NCBI GenBank assembly: GCA_936450465.1
Contig: OW388293.1
Coordinates: 46,349,040 to 46,413,039, forward strand
From: Gibbula magus
Taxonomy: Eukaryota > Mollusca > Gastropoda > Trochida > Trochidae
DNA length: 64,000 nt
Reading direction: 5' to 3'
Shown: piece by piece, positions 35,379 to 46,875 of the stretch
How the letters are laid out: each line of letters opens with the position of its first letter
Position numbering within the stretch: the first letter of the stretch is position 1
Program-made: the position numbers and the translations under genes
The notes under the pieces: model-generated
What the model was told of the DNA's origin: nothing
Databases searched by the model: none
The model's input: the letters and a program-made list of their open reading frames with translations, nothing else

Positions 35379-36750
35379 CGATATATTATAACATTAACAA
35401 GATTTATAAACACCAGGTTCCCGTAGTCACATGAAAACAATTAAAAACGTTGTTTGATTGACGAACTGAAATACTGCAATGTTAACATGATGTGTAGCTT
35501 TAGCAGTATCATGAGAGAAAAAAGAATCGGGAAAATATGCAAGGAAGGAAATTGATCAAATTGCATGTCAGCAAATTCAACCAAATACGTTGGCGTTGAA
35601 AGAGAGAGTTATATACATTTGTTAAATGTCATTTATATTTTTTTTTAAATATGTTCAGAACAGAATAAAGTTACATAAAATTTAATGGCATTTTCATTTC
35701 ATCTCGTATCTGGTTACGATGTCGATTCACTTCCCACGTATCGCAGCCTAATGGTCACTAGTGCACTGCCATCACTATGGTTTTCAATATGATGAGTGAA
35801 CAATATTCTTTAACAAACAATAAGACATTCTGTCATTCAAACCATGAAACAAATCATAAAGGAAGTTTTAATAAGATAAGACAAGATTAGCAAATTTGAC
35901 GATTAGTAAGTTTAAGGGCTTCTTTTAATTCAGAAAAAACTTATTCAAAAGTAATCTAGCTCTAGTAAGTTAGCTCGACCTCTGGAAAAAAGATGAATTC
36001 TTAAATACTGGAGCCCAGAGAAACAGGAATTTCAGATATAATCTCGAGCTGCTTCTTTTTCGGCTAAAAATGTAGTAAATTTGTAGATGACAATACTTTT
36101 ATTACCTTAAGAGAATTTTTTGGATCACCGACTTTTGACAAAAAATAAATGAAGAAACAATATACATTTCTGTTTTAAAAACTTTAAAAAAATTGAATAC
36201 ACTTGTGATTTAACATGTTTTAAATGTAAAATAATAAAAACGGGCTTTGAACCAGACAACGTTATGCCTAAGGAGTACACTTTTTGCAATTAATGATAGA
36301 CTTTAAAGAACAATAAATGAATAATCTTATTTTATCAAATACATGATTATAACGAAATGCTGTTTGGGCATGCAATGTACAGATATGCCAGACAGTGTTC
36401 CCACGTGCTCCCGCTATGAGGACAGCGTCACGTGCGAGGTAACAACACAATCACGTTAAGACCTCAGCACTGTCATGCGTGCAGACTATGTCACGTGATC
36501 ATTAGCACGTGCTGGGAGGGCAGAGGAAAATTCCCACTGGAACAGACGTTGCTCCCAATACGTCTTTAGCCAATTCCATGGCAAGATTTTGAAGATTGCT
36601 GGCCCTAATCGAGTATGCCGTCATTTGACGTTGGGTGACGTTAACATTCTCTGATGCAAGCGGTGACATTGTCTCTAATACAGATGTTAACATATTTGTC
36701 CACAACATAGTGGCATTCCAACGGAATGGTTCCAAGAACGTGTGAAGCGA
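35379..36750. other. AT-rich DNA; one weak coding-like frame at 36502-36735 (minus)
   Basis: The minus-strand frame of about 77 codons has a balanced, protein-like composition and is relatively GC-rich. It lacks a clear splice acceptor, starts only from TTG and matches nothing I know. Two CACGTG E-boxes lie just beyond its end. I do not call it a gene. Confidence 0.3.
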
Positions 36751-36762
36751 AGGTCAAGGTCG
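36751..36762 (+). promoter_or_regulatory. AGGTCAAGGTCG motif, site 2 (11 of 12)
   Basis: Same extended nuclear-receptor-like half-site as site 1, with one mismatch at the last base. Confidence 0.2.
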
Positions 36763-37983
36763 GATAGTCTTGTCAACGGAATAATGATGTTAGTAGTTTC
36801 ATCCAACGAGCATGTGCGTAAGTAAATGATTGCACGTTACGGTACGTTGGACAAGGAATTCGGTTATTGACATAGGAACACACAAACTCGACAATACGTA
36901 CAGTTATTATTTACAACATTCATCATCAGTGAGTAGAGAAATAATACTGTTCACAGTTGCGTACCAAAAGTGTGTTCACCTGCATGTATTCCTTTGCGCA
37001 AATATCATGTAAATTGACGTTCACTGTAACGTCAATAAAATTGCATCACACACAACGAAACACAATTATGTAAATGTAAAACACAGTTCTCAAACGTATC
37101 CTGTGATCGTCATGCATTTTTATGAAATTTGGCAAAATGAATTAAACAGAAAGGGTCAACGTCTCTATGTAAGATCCAGGTTAATTATCACTGAATTACT
37201 GAATATTTCACTGAAAAAAAAACCCCTGTAGACCTGAAGTAGTTCATGGTCACTTCAAAGAGCTGTCAAAACTGAAACTGTTTACTGTGAGATATCAGAA
37301 CAGATTATGTCAACTCTCACTCAACTGTACATGTCTTCTTAAAATGTAAAACTGTTAAACGATCGATTTAGTTTTCGCATTGATATTATCCTTAAAAGAC
37401 ATGCCAAAATACAGGATATTTGCACTAAATACACAAATAGGTGAGCAGCTTTACATGTTTCAATCTGATTTTCTTGTAACGTTACCAAAAAAAACGCATC
37501 ATGCCGTAATAAACTTAATTACAGTGAAAATGAAACCAAATTATACCTCACTCGATGAAACAGACTCGGTTTTTGTTGAGAAAAGTCTATTTCTATTTTA
37601 TTATATGATTTAACTTAATCTTGGCAGTATTTAGCTTGATGGTGATTCGGGTCCAGATGGTAATTATAACCATTAACATTGATTGATATTCGTTTATTTT
37701 CATTGATAAATCCTGGTATTTAAATTTTCACAAGCTTTAAAAATAATCATTTCGATGTTCAATTATCTACAATTAAGATTGATACTAAATTTATACATAG
37801 TACCAGTACATATCAGTCTCGTTATTATCGTGTCTTACGTGGATGTTTCTGACTTTTGTGCCAAGTTTAAAGATTATTTTCGTCTTGCGAACTCATGTAT
37901 GTATAAAGATAATTAAATTTGCTAATGAAATAGCTAGACTGTATACAAGTTTCCTAAGTAATCAGAGCCTATCATCCAGGTGC
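36763..37983. other. AT-rich DNA without a gene
   Basis: Nothing is recognised. Confidence 0.35.
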
Positions 37984-38047
37984 GGCACTCCACTATGTTA
38001 GCACGAAAAAGTGAAGGAAATGCTGCAAGGTTTAAATTAGCCATGGC
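37984..38047 (+). repeat. Fragment of a dispersed repeat (copy 2)
   Basis: Homologous to 4256-4322, same strand. Shared boxes are CACTAT, GCACG, GGAAATGCTGCAAGG and TTAAATTAGCCATGG. Confidence 0.55.
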
Positions 38048-38357
38048 GTAGGAAGGTTGACACGACAATCGTGTAGAACTGTAATATTGGTCGCCACTAC
38101 ACTCACCTGGTTCATAGAAACGTCATATTGGATACATATAATGTTCCTCTAAATTCGATACAGCTATCATATGTGTATAAATTACTATATAGCTAAATCT
38201 GAAATATTGTTCAATTTGAAACACTAGAAGCTGAACATGACAGTTCCCGAAACAAGTGAACGGGATACAATCAGAGAAGTCTTACATTTGTAAGTAAGTA
38301 ATCGCTCATTGAACGCTACATTAAACCTCTCTTGAACGCGCTTGCTCAATGTAGCGT

Positions 38358-38549
38358 AGTCTAACACTAACACTAACACTTAGTCTAACACTAAGACTGT
38401 AAAAAGAAAAGAAAAAAATAAAGAAAAAAATTGAAAAGGAGCCTTTTTTTAAAATGAAAATTCCATTTCTTACAGTCTCCTTTTCAATATTTAATAAAAT
38501 GGTGATATTTTCAGAATAAATACTTTTTTCATAGTCTGAGTGTAAGACT
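38358..38549 (+). mobile_element. MITE family K, nested copy 1
   Basis: Inserted in the hAT-like element. The left end has an expanded AGTCTAACACTAACACTAAC stretch and ends at AGTCTAACACTAAGACTG; the right end is AGTCTGAGTGTAAGACT. The interior carries ATTGAAAAGGAGCC, TCTCCTTTTCAATATTTAAT and TGGTGATATTTTCAGAATAA. It is followed by AATGTAGCGT, the same bases that precede it, so the target duplication is about 9-10 bp. Confidence 0.85.
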
Positions 38550-38560
38550 TAATGTAGCGT

Positions 38561-38723
38561 AGTCTAACACTCAGACTGTAAAAAAAAAAAAAAAAAAAAA
38601 AATTGAAAAGGAGCCTTTTTTTTAATACAGAAAATTCCATTTCTTACAGTCTCCTTTTCAATATTAAATAAAATGGTGATATTTTCAGAATAAATACTTT
38701 TTTCATAGTCTGAGTGTAAGACT
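38561..38723 (+). mobile_element. MITE family K, nested copy 2
   Basis: A 163-bp copy with clean terminal inverted repeats: left AGTCTAACACTCAGACT, right (reverse complement) AGTCTTACACTCAGACT. A run of 23 A (38580-38602) lies just inside the left end. It is nearly identical to copy 1 over the shared interior. It is followed by AATGTAGCGC, a third occurrence of the target sequence. The superfamily is unknown; 9-bp duplications occur with Mutator-like elements and 8-bp with hAT. Confidence 0.85.
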
Positions 38724-38850
38724 AAATGTAGCGCTACGTAGCAAAGCGAGCAAACCTGAGCGCTCAATGAGCGATTATAAGCGCCCACAAACGGAGCCCT
38801 GATATACATTACCCTGAATCAGTTTAGCAAGTCCAGAAAGCACGAAGATC

Positions 38851-39348
38851 TTAAAGATGCATCCATTGTGTTTCATAAAATTTGATTTAGGTTTAATACG
38901 TTCAAACTCACCACATGTGCTGTCAACAATAGAAATAAATTCACTTAGCTTGCATATTTATCCCCAATCGCCAAATATATCATAATTACTAGATTCCAAT
39001 TAAAATTGAGTAACATCATTATGCATGTGCAGAAACCGAAATTGCACGTCCCATTTACATGCACAGTAGTTATATGCCCTATTAAACATTATCAACTCAA
39101 ATTTGTCCTTTTGTTTGTTATAAATAAGATTCCAAAATTACGTTTGACTCATTTACGCGCGCTACACGCTGTGCATTGTCCGGTTTTCGATCAGAAATCA
39201 CCACTTTTACCTTCATATGTTCAATATACTAAGTTGACTATCATCAAAATGGTAGTTTTCGGAAACAGTCGGTACTTCTCGATAAAGTAACACCATTTAT
39301 AACGTTTGGAATATATGACCCCCAACAACACAATGGATGTACCTTTAA
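38851..39348 (+). mobile_element. TTAA-type element, family F, 498-bp copy
   Basis: Ends are TTAAAGATGCATCCATTGTG (left) and TTAAAGGTACATCCATTGTG (right, reverse complement), both with intact TTAA outside. This matches piggyBac-type target preference. The interior has no transposase. The 94-codon plus frame at 39006-39290 ends at a chance stop and has no transposase motif. A deleted relative in inverted orientation lies at 35049-35378. Confidence 0.85.
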
Positions 39349-39864
39349 TAGCATGCTGTTGTCCATTCTTCAAAATAAGTTTGACATTTCCTTTCAGAGA
39401 CTTCACTTAAGTCTAGCAGGATTATCTTAACGTGTGAAATCTACATAGACATGATTCGGGACTACAATTATAGCAGATACGGTAATTCTTCCATGAAGTC
39501 GGCAGATTCCTCCAGAAATACCGGCGTCCCCCATCCACTCTCCTCCCCGACTCCCGTAGTAAACACCAACTGACGTCTAAGCAGTTTTGCACTTACTGTA
39601 CTACAGTCTGTACATGACGTAGGCAATTGCGGTTGTACGAGTGCTGGGGTATTTGTATCATATTTCGTAAACAGGACTTTAAATAGCATAAACTTTCTTA
39701 TATACACCTTGTGAACACAGTGTTTTGGTGTAAGTAGATACATGCCTGTGCTTTTCTTGGATGTCAGACCAAGGTGAGAGGGGCGAGTTTGCATGGAAAG
39801 TTACTTGTCTTATAACGAGAGCGATTACTGTGCAGAAATAGGCAACTTGCAGTGAAATATCTCG
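39349..39864. other. AT-rich DNA without a gene
   Basis: A minus frame of 108 codons (39468-39794) covers a C-rich patch (about 39527-39555). I see no domain or splice support for it. Confidence 0.35.
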
Positions 39865-40010
39865 TACAGTCAAGTCTCGTTTATCCGCACGATATATTTA
39901 CAGTTGAGATAGACCGGAAAGCGAGCCTTGCGTTTCTATAGAAATGCAGAGATTTGAAATACTTGCCGGGTTTTGGGCTATATGGAGTCCGGATAAACGA
40001 GGTTTGACTA
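39865..40010. mobile_element. Tigger-like MITE with TA target duplication
   Basis: A 146-bp element. The left end is TACAGTCAAGTCTCGTTTAT and the right end (reverse complement) TATAGTCAAACCTCGTTTAT, both followed by CCG. TA is present at each outer edge. CAGTCAAACCTCG-type ends with TA duplication are typical of pogo/Tigger elements. The end sequence differs from the TA element at 12072, so this is a separate family. Confidence 0.8.
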
Positions 40011-40384
40011 TATATCGTAAAGATGAAAATGAAGTAACAAAAGAACAAGAAGAAAGATTTCTTTAACAGGCATTTAGAAGTTGGTAAGATGCAAATAAGC
40101 ACATTATCATCATTTGCTTGGTAACTGTTTTAGTGTCCATACCGAAACGTCGCACACCTGCAATAAAGAAGTTATACATCTATAGAACTCGTACTTCCTT
40201 TAAAAAGAAGAATTGTAGATATCTGACACCAGATGTACGCGGGAATTGTAAGCATGTCCTGACCTGAAGAAAACGTTAAGATACAAGAGATATTGTCTCA
40301 AAAATGCAAAAATTATATCGGTAACTCCAACGCCCCATGACACTTAAACGATTTAATTATGACTATGTGAACAACTTATCTGCT
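40011..40384. other. AT-rich DNA, nothing recognised
   Basis: No gene or repeat is seen. Confidence 0.35.
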
Positions 40385-40549
40385 AGTCTTACATGTAGAC
40401 ACTGAAAAGGTATTTACATGGATTCTGAAAATATCACTATTGTATTAAATTATACCTCCGTTTTCTGAAAAGCCCATTTCTCATAGGCTCCTCTTCAACA
40501 TTTAATAGGATAGTGATATTTAATGAAAAACCTTATTTGAGTGTGAGAC
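40385..40549 (+). mobile_element. MITE family K, diverged full-length copy
   Basis: 165 bp. It starts AGTCTTACATGTAGACACTG and ends TTTGAGTGTGAGAC, with interior CTGAAAATATCACTATTGTA, CATTTCTCATAGGCTCCTCT and TTTAATAGGATAGTGATATT. The inner boxes match the nested copies at 38.4-38.7 kb. Terminal repeats are still recognisable. Confidence 0.75.
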
Positions 40550-40716
40550 GAATAAAAAATTAGCATGTATTTATTAAATCAATCAAGCTGCATTGCCATG
40601 TGTCCCCTAATGACTGACTTATTGGACGTATAACATTACATCTAGTTATAGCTATATATGCAATGGTAAAATACCTATAACATATCGTCTTAAAGTACAG
40701 TCCACCGTGCAACTTT

Positions 40717-40931
40717 TTAAAGGCGTTGTAGCCCATTTATTTGCATATTTTAATCGCGAACACATTCAAAAGGTCACTCGAAGGGAAATGATGGCTTAAC
40801 CAAACCATGTACATTCGTTTTAGAACTCTGTTTATTGATTGAGGAGTATCATCTAGCCATTAGTAACACTTATTTTCCGTTTCGTGAGATCACATTATTC
40901 CAGCCAGAAGAACGTGCTACGGCGCCTTTAA
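40717..40931. mobile_element. TTAA-type MITE, family E, copy 2
   Basis: A 215-bp element with intact TTAA at both edges. Left TTAAAGGCGTTGTAGCCCAT; right (reverse complement) TTAAAGGCGCCGTAGCACGT. No coding capacity. Confidence 0.85.
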
Positions 40932-41706
40932 GGCCAACAGTTCAAACAGGATTTTTTAAAACTATTACTAACTAACTAAAGTTAACTACTACTTTGTGAA
41001 ACCAAACGTTTCTTTCTTCACAACAGTTTAAATTTATGCTCAACCATTGTAACATGTGGCACACACTTAATGAGAAAATTCTGGCATGTCCTGATTTATT
41101 CTCTACATATCTACGCATAACTATTCTAGCGACGAAAACGAACGAAAGATCAATAAGAAAAGTCTTGTTTATTTAACACAATATATGTTGCAGAAAAAGA
41201 AATGAAAAAATAAATGGTTATTATCTTCAGGTGTTCATAAGTTCGGATAAGTAAAATACTTAATAAGTATTTATATATCTATACTCATGGATATTAGCAT
41301 TCTGTCATCACAGAGGTTACTGCAGTCAATATCTTACGTAGGAAGAACTGACTTGAGTAACTTCTATTGAAAGAGAATGATGTTTATCATCACTTCACTC
41401 GATATTTGTCCTCACACGACGTCACAATTTTATTTATTTCAACAGTATTTTATTTCCAAATGACATACAACATACAAGAAATTATGAAAAGTACAATGGA
41501 AAAAAGATCAACATGAAGTCAATTATCCAATCAAAACTGTCGAAATTGGGAATTCTAGCACCCTTGATCATTATCATCTTTAAATGTTCACCCTTGCATT
41601 TATGTTCCTTTAGACGAGGAGTATTTGTTCGTAGGCTGGTATATGATATTATCTGTCCAGTTCATCTGGTGATTTGGGTTGGCTTATATTTGACCTGTGT
41701 ATGATT
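40932..41706. other. AT-rich DNA without a gene
   Basis: No supported exon or repeat is seen. Confidence 0.35.
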
Positions 41707-41710
41707 ACGA

Positions 41711-41914
41711 CAGGTATTCCAGGTATTCACCTGTACCGGGCAGGTAATGAATTCATTTGTAGACACGGTGTCTTGTTTCACAGAATTGCCTATAACACTG
41801 CCCATGTTTCACAGGTACCTCACTCTCAGTCCTTTAGCTATACACCGTCAGGGCGTATTCTATCTAAACACGTGGGGATCATTAGTGCAGAGGGAACAGG
41901 TAGTTTCTCAGGTA
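41711..41914 (+). promoter_or_regulatory. Cluster of CAGGTA boxes
   Basis: CAGGTA occurs at 41711, 41720, 41741, 41812, 41897 and 41909, all on the plus strand, with one CACCTG at about 41728. Six copies in about 200 bp is far above expectation. CAGGTA/CAGGTG are targets of Zn-finger (Snail/ZEB) and bHLH factors in animals, and CAGGTAG is the Zelda site in flies. The stretch is also locally less AT-rich. Overlapping frames here (41674-41962) are not convincing as exons. Whether it acts as an enhancer is inference. Confidence 0.3.
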
Positions 41915-43850
41915 ACAGTCGATGTAGGTAACACATCTATCTGCACAGACGCTCACAGTTAACAAACAGGCCTTGAGATGTTCCACAGCTGGTCTCCATG
42001 TTGGATCAACAGGAAGTGACGTCATTGACAATGATGCACTGAGATTTTCCAGGTAGAATTATGTTAACCAGCTTACTTTTTATTTACCTTGAACTTTAAA
42101 TTTGGTAATCTACCAAATCTCCCCTGTTTACCACATCTCCGTTAACATTGTACCTCTCATAGACAAAAGGCACACGGGGCGTTAAAGATTACACCTTTCC
42201 CACGGCTGACAAGGCCTTCTGCGATGCATCACCCATTCTTCAATTTTTCAAGTAAACCTAGACTGTCTCCGGTCCATAGAAAAATATACTTTAAACGTTG
42301 ACAAGTCCAGATCCAATAACTTTTGTTAATAGCATTATTAAGGTTTTTTTAAAAAAATACTACACTGTTGCAGTTTGTAATTTAATTTTGGTTCACTGTA
42401 GCACTGCTAAGGAGCTTTCTAAAGTCTAGATTATTTTCATCAAATAAACCTATCTAATACCATGATTTGCAATCGAGAAAATGTTCATACATTGGAACTG
42501 CATATACTTAATATGTTGGTCTTCCCTTGAACACCCCTCCCTTTCCGAATCTCTCTCCTCTCCCCTCTAACGGCACCCCTCCCCTATTACGCCTGTCGGC
42601 ACACCTTTACGAGGTAATAGATCGCAGCTTTTATATATAGAGTGTTTTTCGGTTACGCAATCTACACTTATGTTATTAAGACAAGAACCACTTGTGGCCA
42701 ACAGAAGATAAGCATAACCTTTAAGTTACCCGTGGAATGGTCCTGGGAATCTGGTAGAAAATCCCACAGTTCTAAAAGATAATGCAACTGCCGACGAGAA
42801 AGGTGTGAGAAAATGTCAAGGATGGAAACGAGGAGAAACAACCGTTTAATGTCATACGGTAGCCGAGAGACCTCGAGATTCCAACATCTATTAGTGTGGA
42901 TCGGAACTAATTTGGTATATCTGGTGATGTGCGATAGTACTTGTTATTCTTCCCTGAAACTTCATCCAGTTGAAAATGTTCTTTAGAAAATGTTAAATGT
43001 GTATTTGGAGCCATTTAGCTGATATAAACTACATATAGATAAAGAATATAATTGGTAAATGATTATAAATGATAATTAGTGATTGTCAAAACGACAGTTA
43101 CTAAATGGGGTTGACAATCAATGTTTTGTCTTTTAAAAGTTTTTTTTCTGTTCTTTGATAAAATTTGCTTTGGAGTTCCGTTCTCCGATTTAAATGTATA
43201 CAATGCTATAAGTTCATTAACAAACCCAAATATTGATCATAAAAGGTTTCCATTATTCTCCATAGATGACGTTTCGGTCCTTTGTTTCTTATTTTCTTTT
43301 TCTTAACAATGATATACTTTTTAATTAATTTTTCATATACCATGTGCCTACATCAATACCAAATATACATGGATGACTATATGAAAGCCAATTCTTGTGT
43401 TTTATCAGAACGAGCCAATTGCAACATCCGGACAAACGCCCTCAGAGTCAACTACATTTCGCCAGTACAATGTGTCTTATAGCGTTCTCACTCAGCCATG
43501 TTTTATCTTTTCATCTGATGCTGTACCTGTTTTCTTCTAATCGCGACTACCAGATGTGTTAGATAACACAACCCTGTCTATCTCTACCTCAGACGTATCA
43601 GATCTCCCTATGATAACACATACGTTCTGGACCTCTTCTTGTGCTGACTCAGGTAAATAAACAGAGATGTATGGAAGATCCTGTGTTGATCTACCAGAAG
43701 TTGGTTGTTGAAACAGCCTCGACGTGTTCATTTGTTAATACGACAATAGGCAGAAGAAGACAATAGGTTCACTTTGAATGATATTTAGCTATGGTTGAAC
43801 ACATGATGCTGAAAAGATGATTTGAGGGGCATTTAGAAGTGAAATACATA
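41915..43850. other. AT-rich DNA without a gene
   Basis: A C-rich patch lies at about 42530-42590. No exon is supported. Frames of 61-66 codons at 43.1-43.7 kb look random. Confidence 0.4.
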
Positions 43851-44032
43851 AGAAAACAAGATTTTCTGGATAACAACTTCTTATTGTGCATAAACACGTT
43901 TCGGTGTATATGCTGATTAAAGAAAAGTGTACTTGATTATGTGACATCATATAGATATGTTGCAATGCATATACTACGAAACGTCGTTTATGTACACAAT
44001 AAGAATTTGTTATCCAGAAAATCCTGTTTTCT
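43851..44032. mobile_element. MITE family B, copy 2
   Basis: The fullest copy, 182 bp with arms of about 55 bp. Left AGAAAACAAGATTTTCTGGA; right (reverse complement) AGAAAACAGGATTTTCTGGA. Both go on to TAACAAMTTCTTATTGTG, then ATAAACRACGTTTCG. The centre is about 75 bp. A hairpin transcript from it would be almost fully paired. Confidence 0.9.
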
Positions 44033-45028
44033 TTTTCATAATGTTTGAAGAAAGAAAAAAAAAGGAATTTGAAAGATGTTTTTGAGCATGTATGTGTTTT
44101 CTAAATATTATTCTTTAACACGTTCTGTAAGGATTGCGTGCTACCGGTTGTTGAGGCTATGTTGACAGTTACTCAAACCTTAATTGTCCTAACGCTGTTA
44201 ATTTGTTAAACCATTAATGGAGTTATAGTAAGTCTACATCCATGGGTTAAATAATTCATCCTATTTGAGACTATGCCACAGTCTGGAAGTACAAACGCCC
44301 CAGAAGCCAGGTCGTATTAACTTCACGAGTCTTCTTGTCTGATTTAAGTGTTAAAATGGAAGATTTGAAATGTCATGTGCGCATAACGAGATTAGTGATA
44401 CCACTTGTAGATTGATCGGAAGCTGGCTGACCGATGTTGTTAACACGTTCACAGAAAGGCTAAAAGCAAAGCTCTTGATAGCTTTTAGCAGTTGTTTCTT
44501 AATCTGTTCTTACATTAAAAGTGTTTTGTAAGGTATTTGAAGTGATCCATCCAAGTGTTGTTTAAAAATGATTTTAGTTGAAACCTAATTGGTATCAGGA
44601 GCTATACTTTTTCTTTCTCCACAATACATACGGTGATGTGTTAGGAGATTCATTAATACATATTCATATATTATCTATATTGTTCCGACTCTTTAAAACG
44701 AACATGACTTTCTTACAAAGATAATTTCCCAAGTAAAATTCATTAATTTCTTTAAAAGGGTAATTAGATAAGAGATTTATTTTTCATTGAAATAAATTCA
44801 AACGAGTAGTCCAATTGAAAAATTAAATCAGCAATGCATAAATCCAATGAAATCGACAAATGATCCCAATAGTCGATAATACTGATACATGATCAAATAA
44901 ATTTAATCTGGGAACATATAAAAATATACAATATTACAAATACAATACGTATAAGCTATAGTTATCAAATCTGACATTGAAGATTTCAACCTTCCTTAGG
45001 AACGACTAGAGAAAAGGTATATTGTTAA
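44033..45028. other. AT-rich DNA without a gene
   Basis: Nothing is recognised. Confidence 0.35.
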
Positions 45029-45260
45029 TTAAAGGGAGACTGCGTCGAGGATAAAAATGAGTCTCATCTTTATCTAACTAAGTTGATTAGAGTGTCTGCT
45101 AACGAGTTATGCTTCACTTCACTGTCTACATGCAGAAGTTTTTATTACCAATTACGTCAATTGTCTGAAATTGGGTGTCTATGATTTGTTAGAAGACATG
45201 TTAATTAGCATAGGTAGATACACATAATCTGATTTTTATCCTCGACGCGGTGTCCCTGGA
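45029..45260. mobile_element. Palindromic MITE, family C, copy 2
   Basis: Matches 6000-6230. Left end TTAAAGGGAGACTGCGTCGA; right end carries TTTTTATCCTCGACGCGGTG. Inner arms with TGTCTGCTAACGAGTTATGC and the mirrored ACATGTTAATTAGC are recognisable. The right TTAA has decayed. Confidence 0.85.
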
Positions 45261-45728
45261 AAAGAACAGTGAAATACTAAACAGTGAGACTGTTCCCCTA
45301 TTTTCCGAAAGTCGTCTACAGTGCAAAACTTCTTACTTGAGCAATCTTAAGCAACATATTCAGCCAAGATGTACCGGAAGTCAGTAACGGTACAATGACC
45401 TTGAAAGACAGAGTTCTGGGTCAGCGTATATTAAACAGATGCTTGTACGTGTGTCTGTATTTGTTGGTGTCCATTGTGTAACTTGACATTTGACCTAAGT
45501 CCATTACCCTGGAGGTCGGACTGTGGGGTCAAGCAGGTGAAAGCATCTGGTGTACGTTTATTCTGGAGACCGTTAGAGGAACTTTCCATTCATGACCTTC
45601 GTAATACTATACTCGTCCATTGAGTCTCTGGAAACCTTATATTGTCACATTAAAAAAAAGTGAAATAGTTTTTGAAGTGTTTGATTGCTGGTCTAATATT
45701 TCACAGAATCTCATTTGTTATCATTAAA
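45261..45728. other. AT-rich DNA without a gene
   Basis: Nothing is recognised. Confidence 0.35.
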
Positions 45729-45841
45729 AGAACATTTTTTTTCTTCTCACATTCCACCTAAGGAAGGAGTAACCATTTTACTCCAAAACGTCGTGTATCT
45801 TCACATTAAAGAAGTTGTGAACTAGAAAATCTTCCTGTTCT
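45729..45841. mobile_element. MITE family B, copy 3 (left arm decayed)
   Basis: The right arm is clear: ACTCCAAAACGTCGTGTATC, TTCACATTAAAGAAGTTGTG, then AGAAAATCTTCCTGTTCT. The left arm is reduced to AGAACA with a T-rich stretch and CTTCTCACATT. The centre keeps a GGAGTA/TACTCC hairpin. Confidence 0.7.
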
Positions 45842-46875
45842 TATATAAAAAAAAATTTGTATTGGCGGATTCGCTCGTCCCTTTGTTGAGTCGATGCAAT
45901 GTTCTGAACATTTTAGCCGCTAAAGTTTTGAAAATAAAAGTTTGAAATCAAGTCATTAAATCCATTTGGAGCGTTTTTAGAAGTGGATTAACTTTGCAAA
46001 ACGAGGATTTTTTGGTCAGTTTGAGAGGTACCATGGCATAAATCAAGAAAGCTGTGTATGTGAATAAGGTGACGTCAACAACGTTACTGTAGTTATCACA
46101 TTTTCGGTGTAGGTCGAGACTAATGGCACTTTCCATTCAACCATATTCTGCTGTGACACTATTCATAACGTAATATGTTACCTGTTACCTACATGTGGTG
46201 CTTGTCCTTGAGGTCACACTTGGTACTTACGAATTTCCATTCAAAATGTTGGTCCTTTTCTGTTATCACAGCTTGTCATTTCCGTTCTAAATGAATAGTA
46301 TGATGACATTTTTCATTGTTACATTGTTTCACGTATTGTTCTACAACAATATACATTTTAATACAATTCTATATTTCTTTACAATGTAATTGTTACAGAC
46401 ATAAAGCAATCTGCAGATCATTAAGTAACGTATAGACCATCAAGCAATGAAGTAGACTTCTCTGCAGATTTCACTCGTACAGGTGGAGAAGGTATTTAGT
46501 TTTCTTATTTCATAATCTTTTCAAATGTAACACTTTTAACTGCCTCTGTTTGTCACGTTTTCAGACAAATGCCTCTAAATCATGCTGCTTTATGAACATA
46601 ACATGTTAATGGTACAGCCCTCTTAAAAAAGAACATTGTGTTTGAAGAAAATGTATTCAAATTGTATGCCTTTACAAGTTGACTCACATAACTGGAACGT
46701 AAAATGGCATTAACTCTGTGACATTAACCATGCGCTTACATTGGTTTTGGTCCTAAATATGGAAATCGCTGATATCTGGCTAGGCCTTTGTTTGATAGAC
46801 CAACTCCTGGACCGTTACTTATTGTATCTTCACTTAATCTTCACTCTAGTTCCAAACTTATAACCTCACGATGAG
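45842..46875. other. AT-rich DNA without a gene
   Basis: Nothing is recognised. Confidence 0.35.

Larger units (their letters stand above)
38293..38801 (-). mobile_element. hAT-like MITE (family A, copy 3), split by nested insertions
   Basis: The reverse complement begins CAGGGCTCCGTTTGTGGGCG and continues TTATAATCGCTCATTGAGCG and TTTGCTCGCTTTGCTACG. It breaks inside CGCTACATT, where two family-K MITEs are inserted, then resumes with GCTACATTGAGCAAGCGCGT, TTCAAGAGAGGTTTAA and the TCGCTCA hairpin. The distal GAACACGACCCTG end is missing. This copy shows most clearly that the family starts with CAGGG. Confidence 0.75.

Noticed and set aside
39006..39290. 94-codon frame similar to a frame at 35102-35299, suggesting a gene family
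   Set aside because: The similarity extends outside the frames to the TTAA ends, so it is shared transposon DNA.
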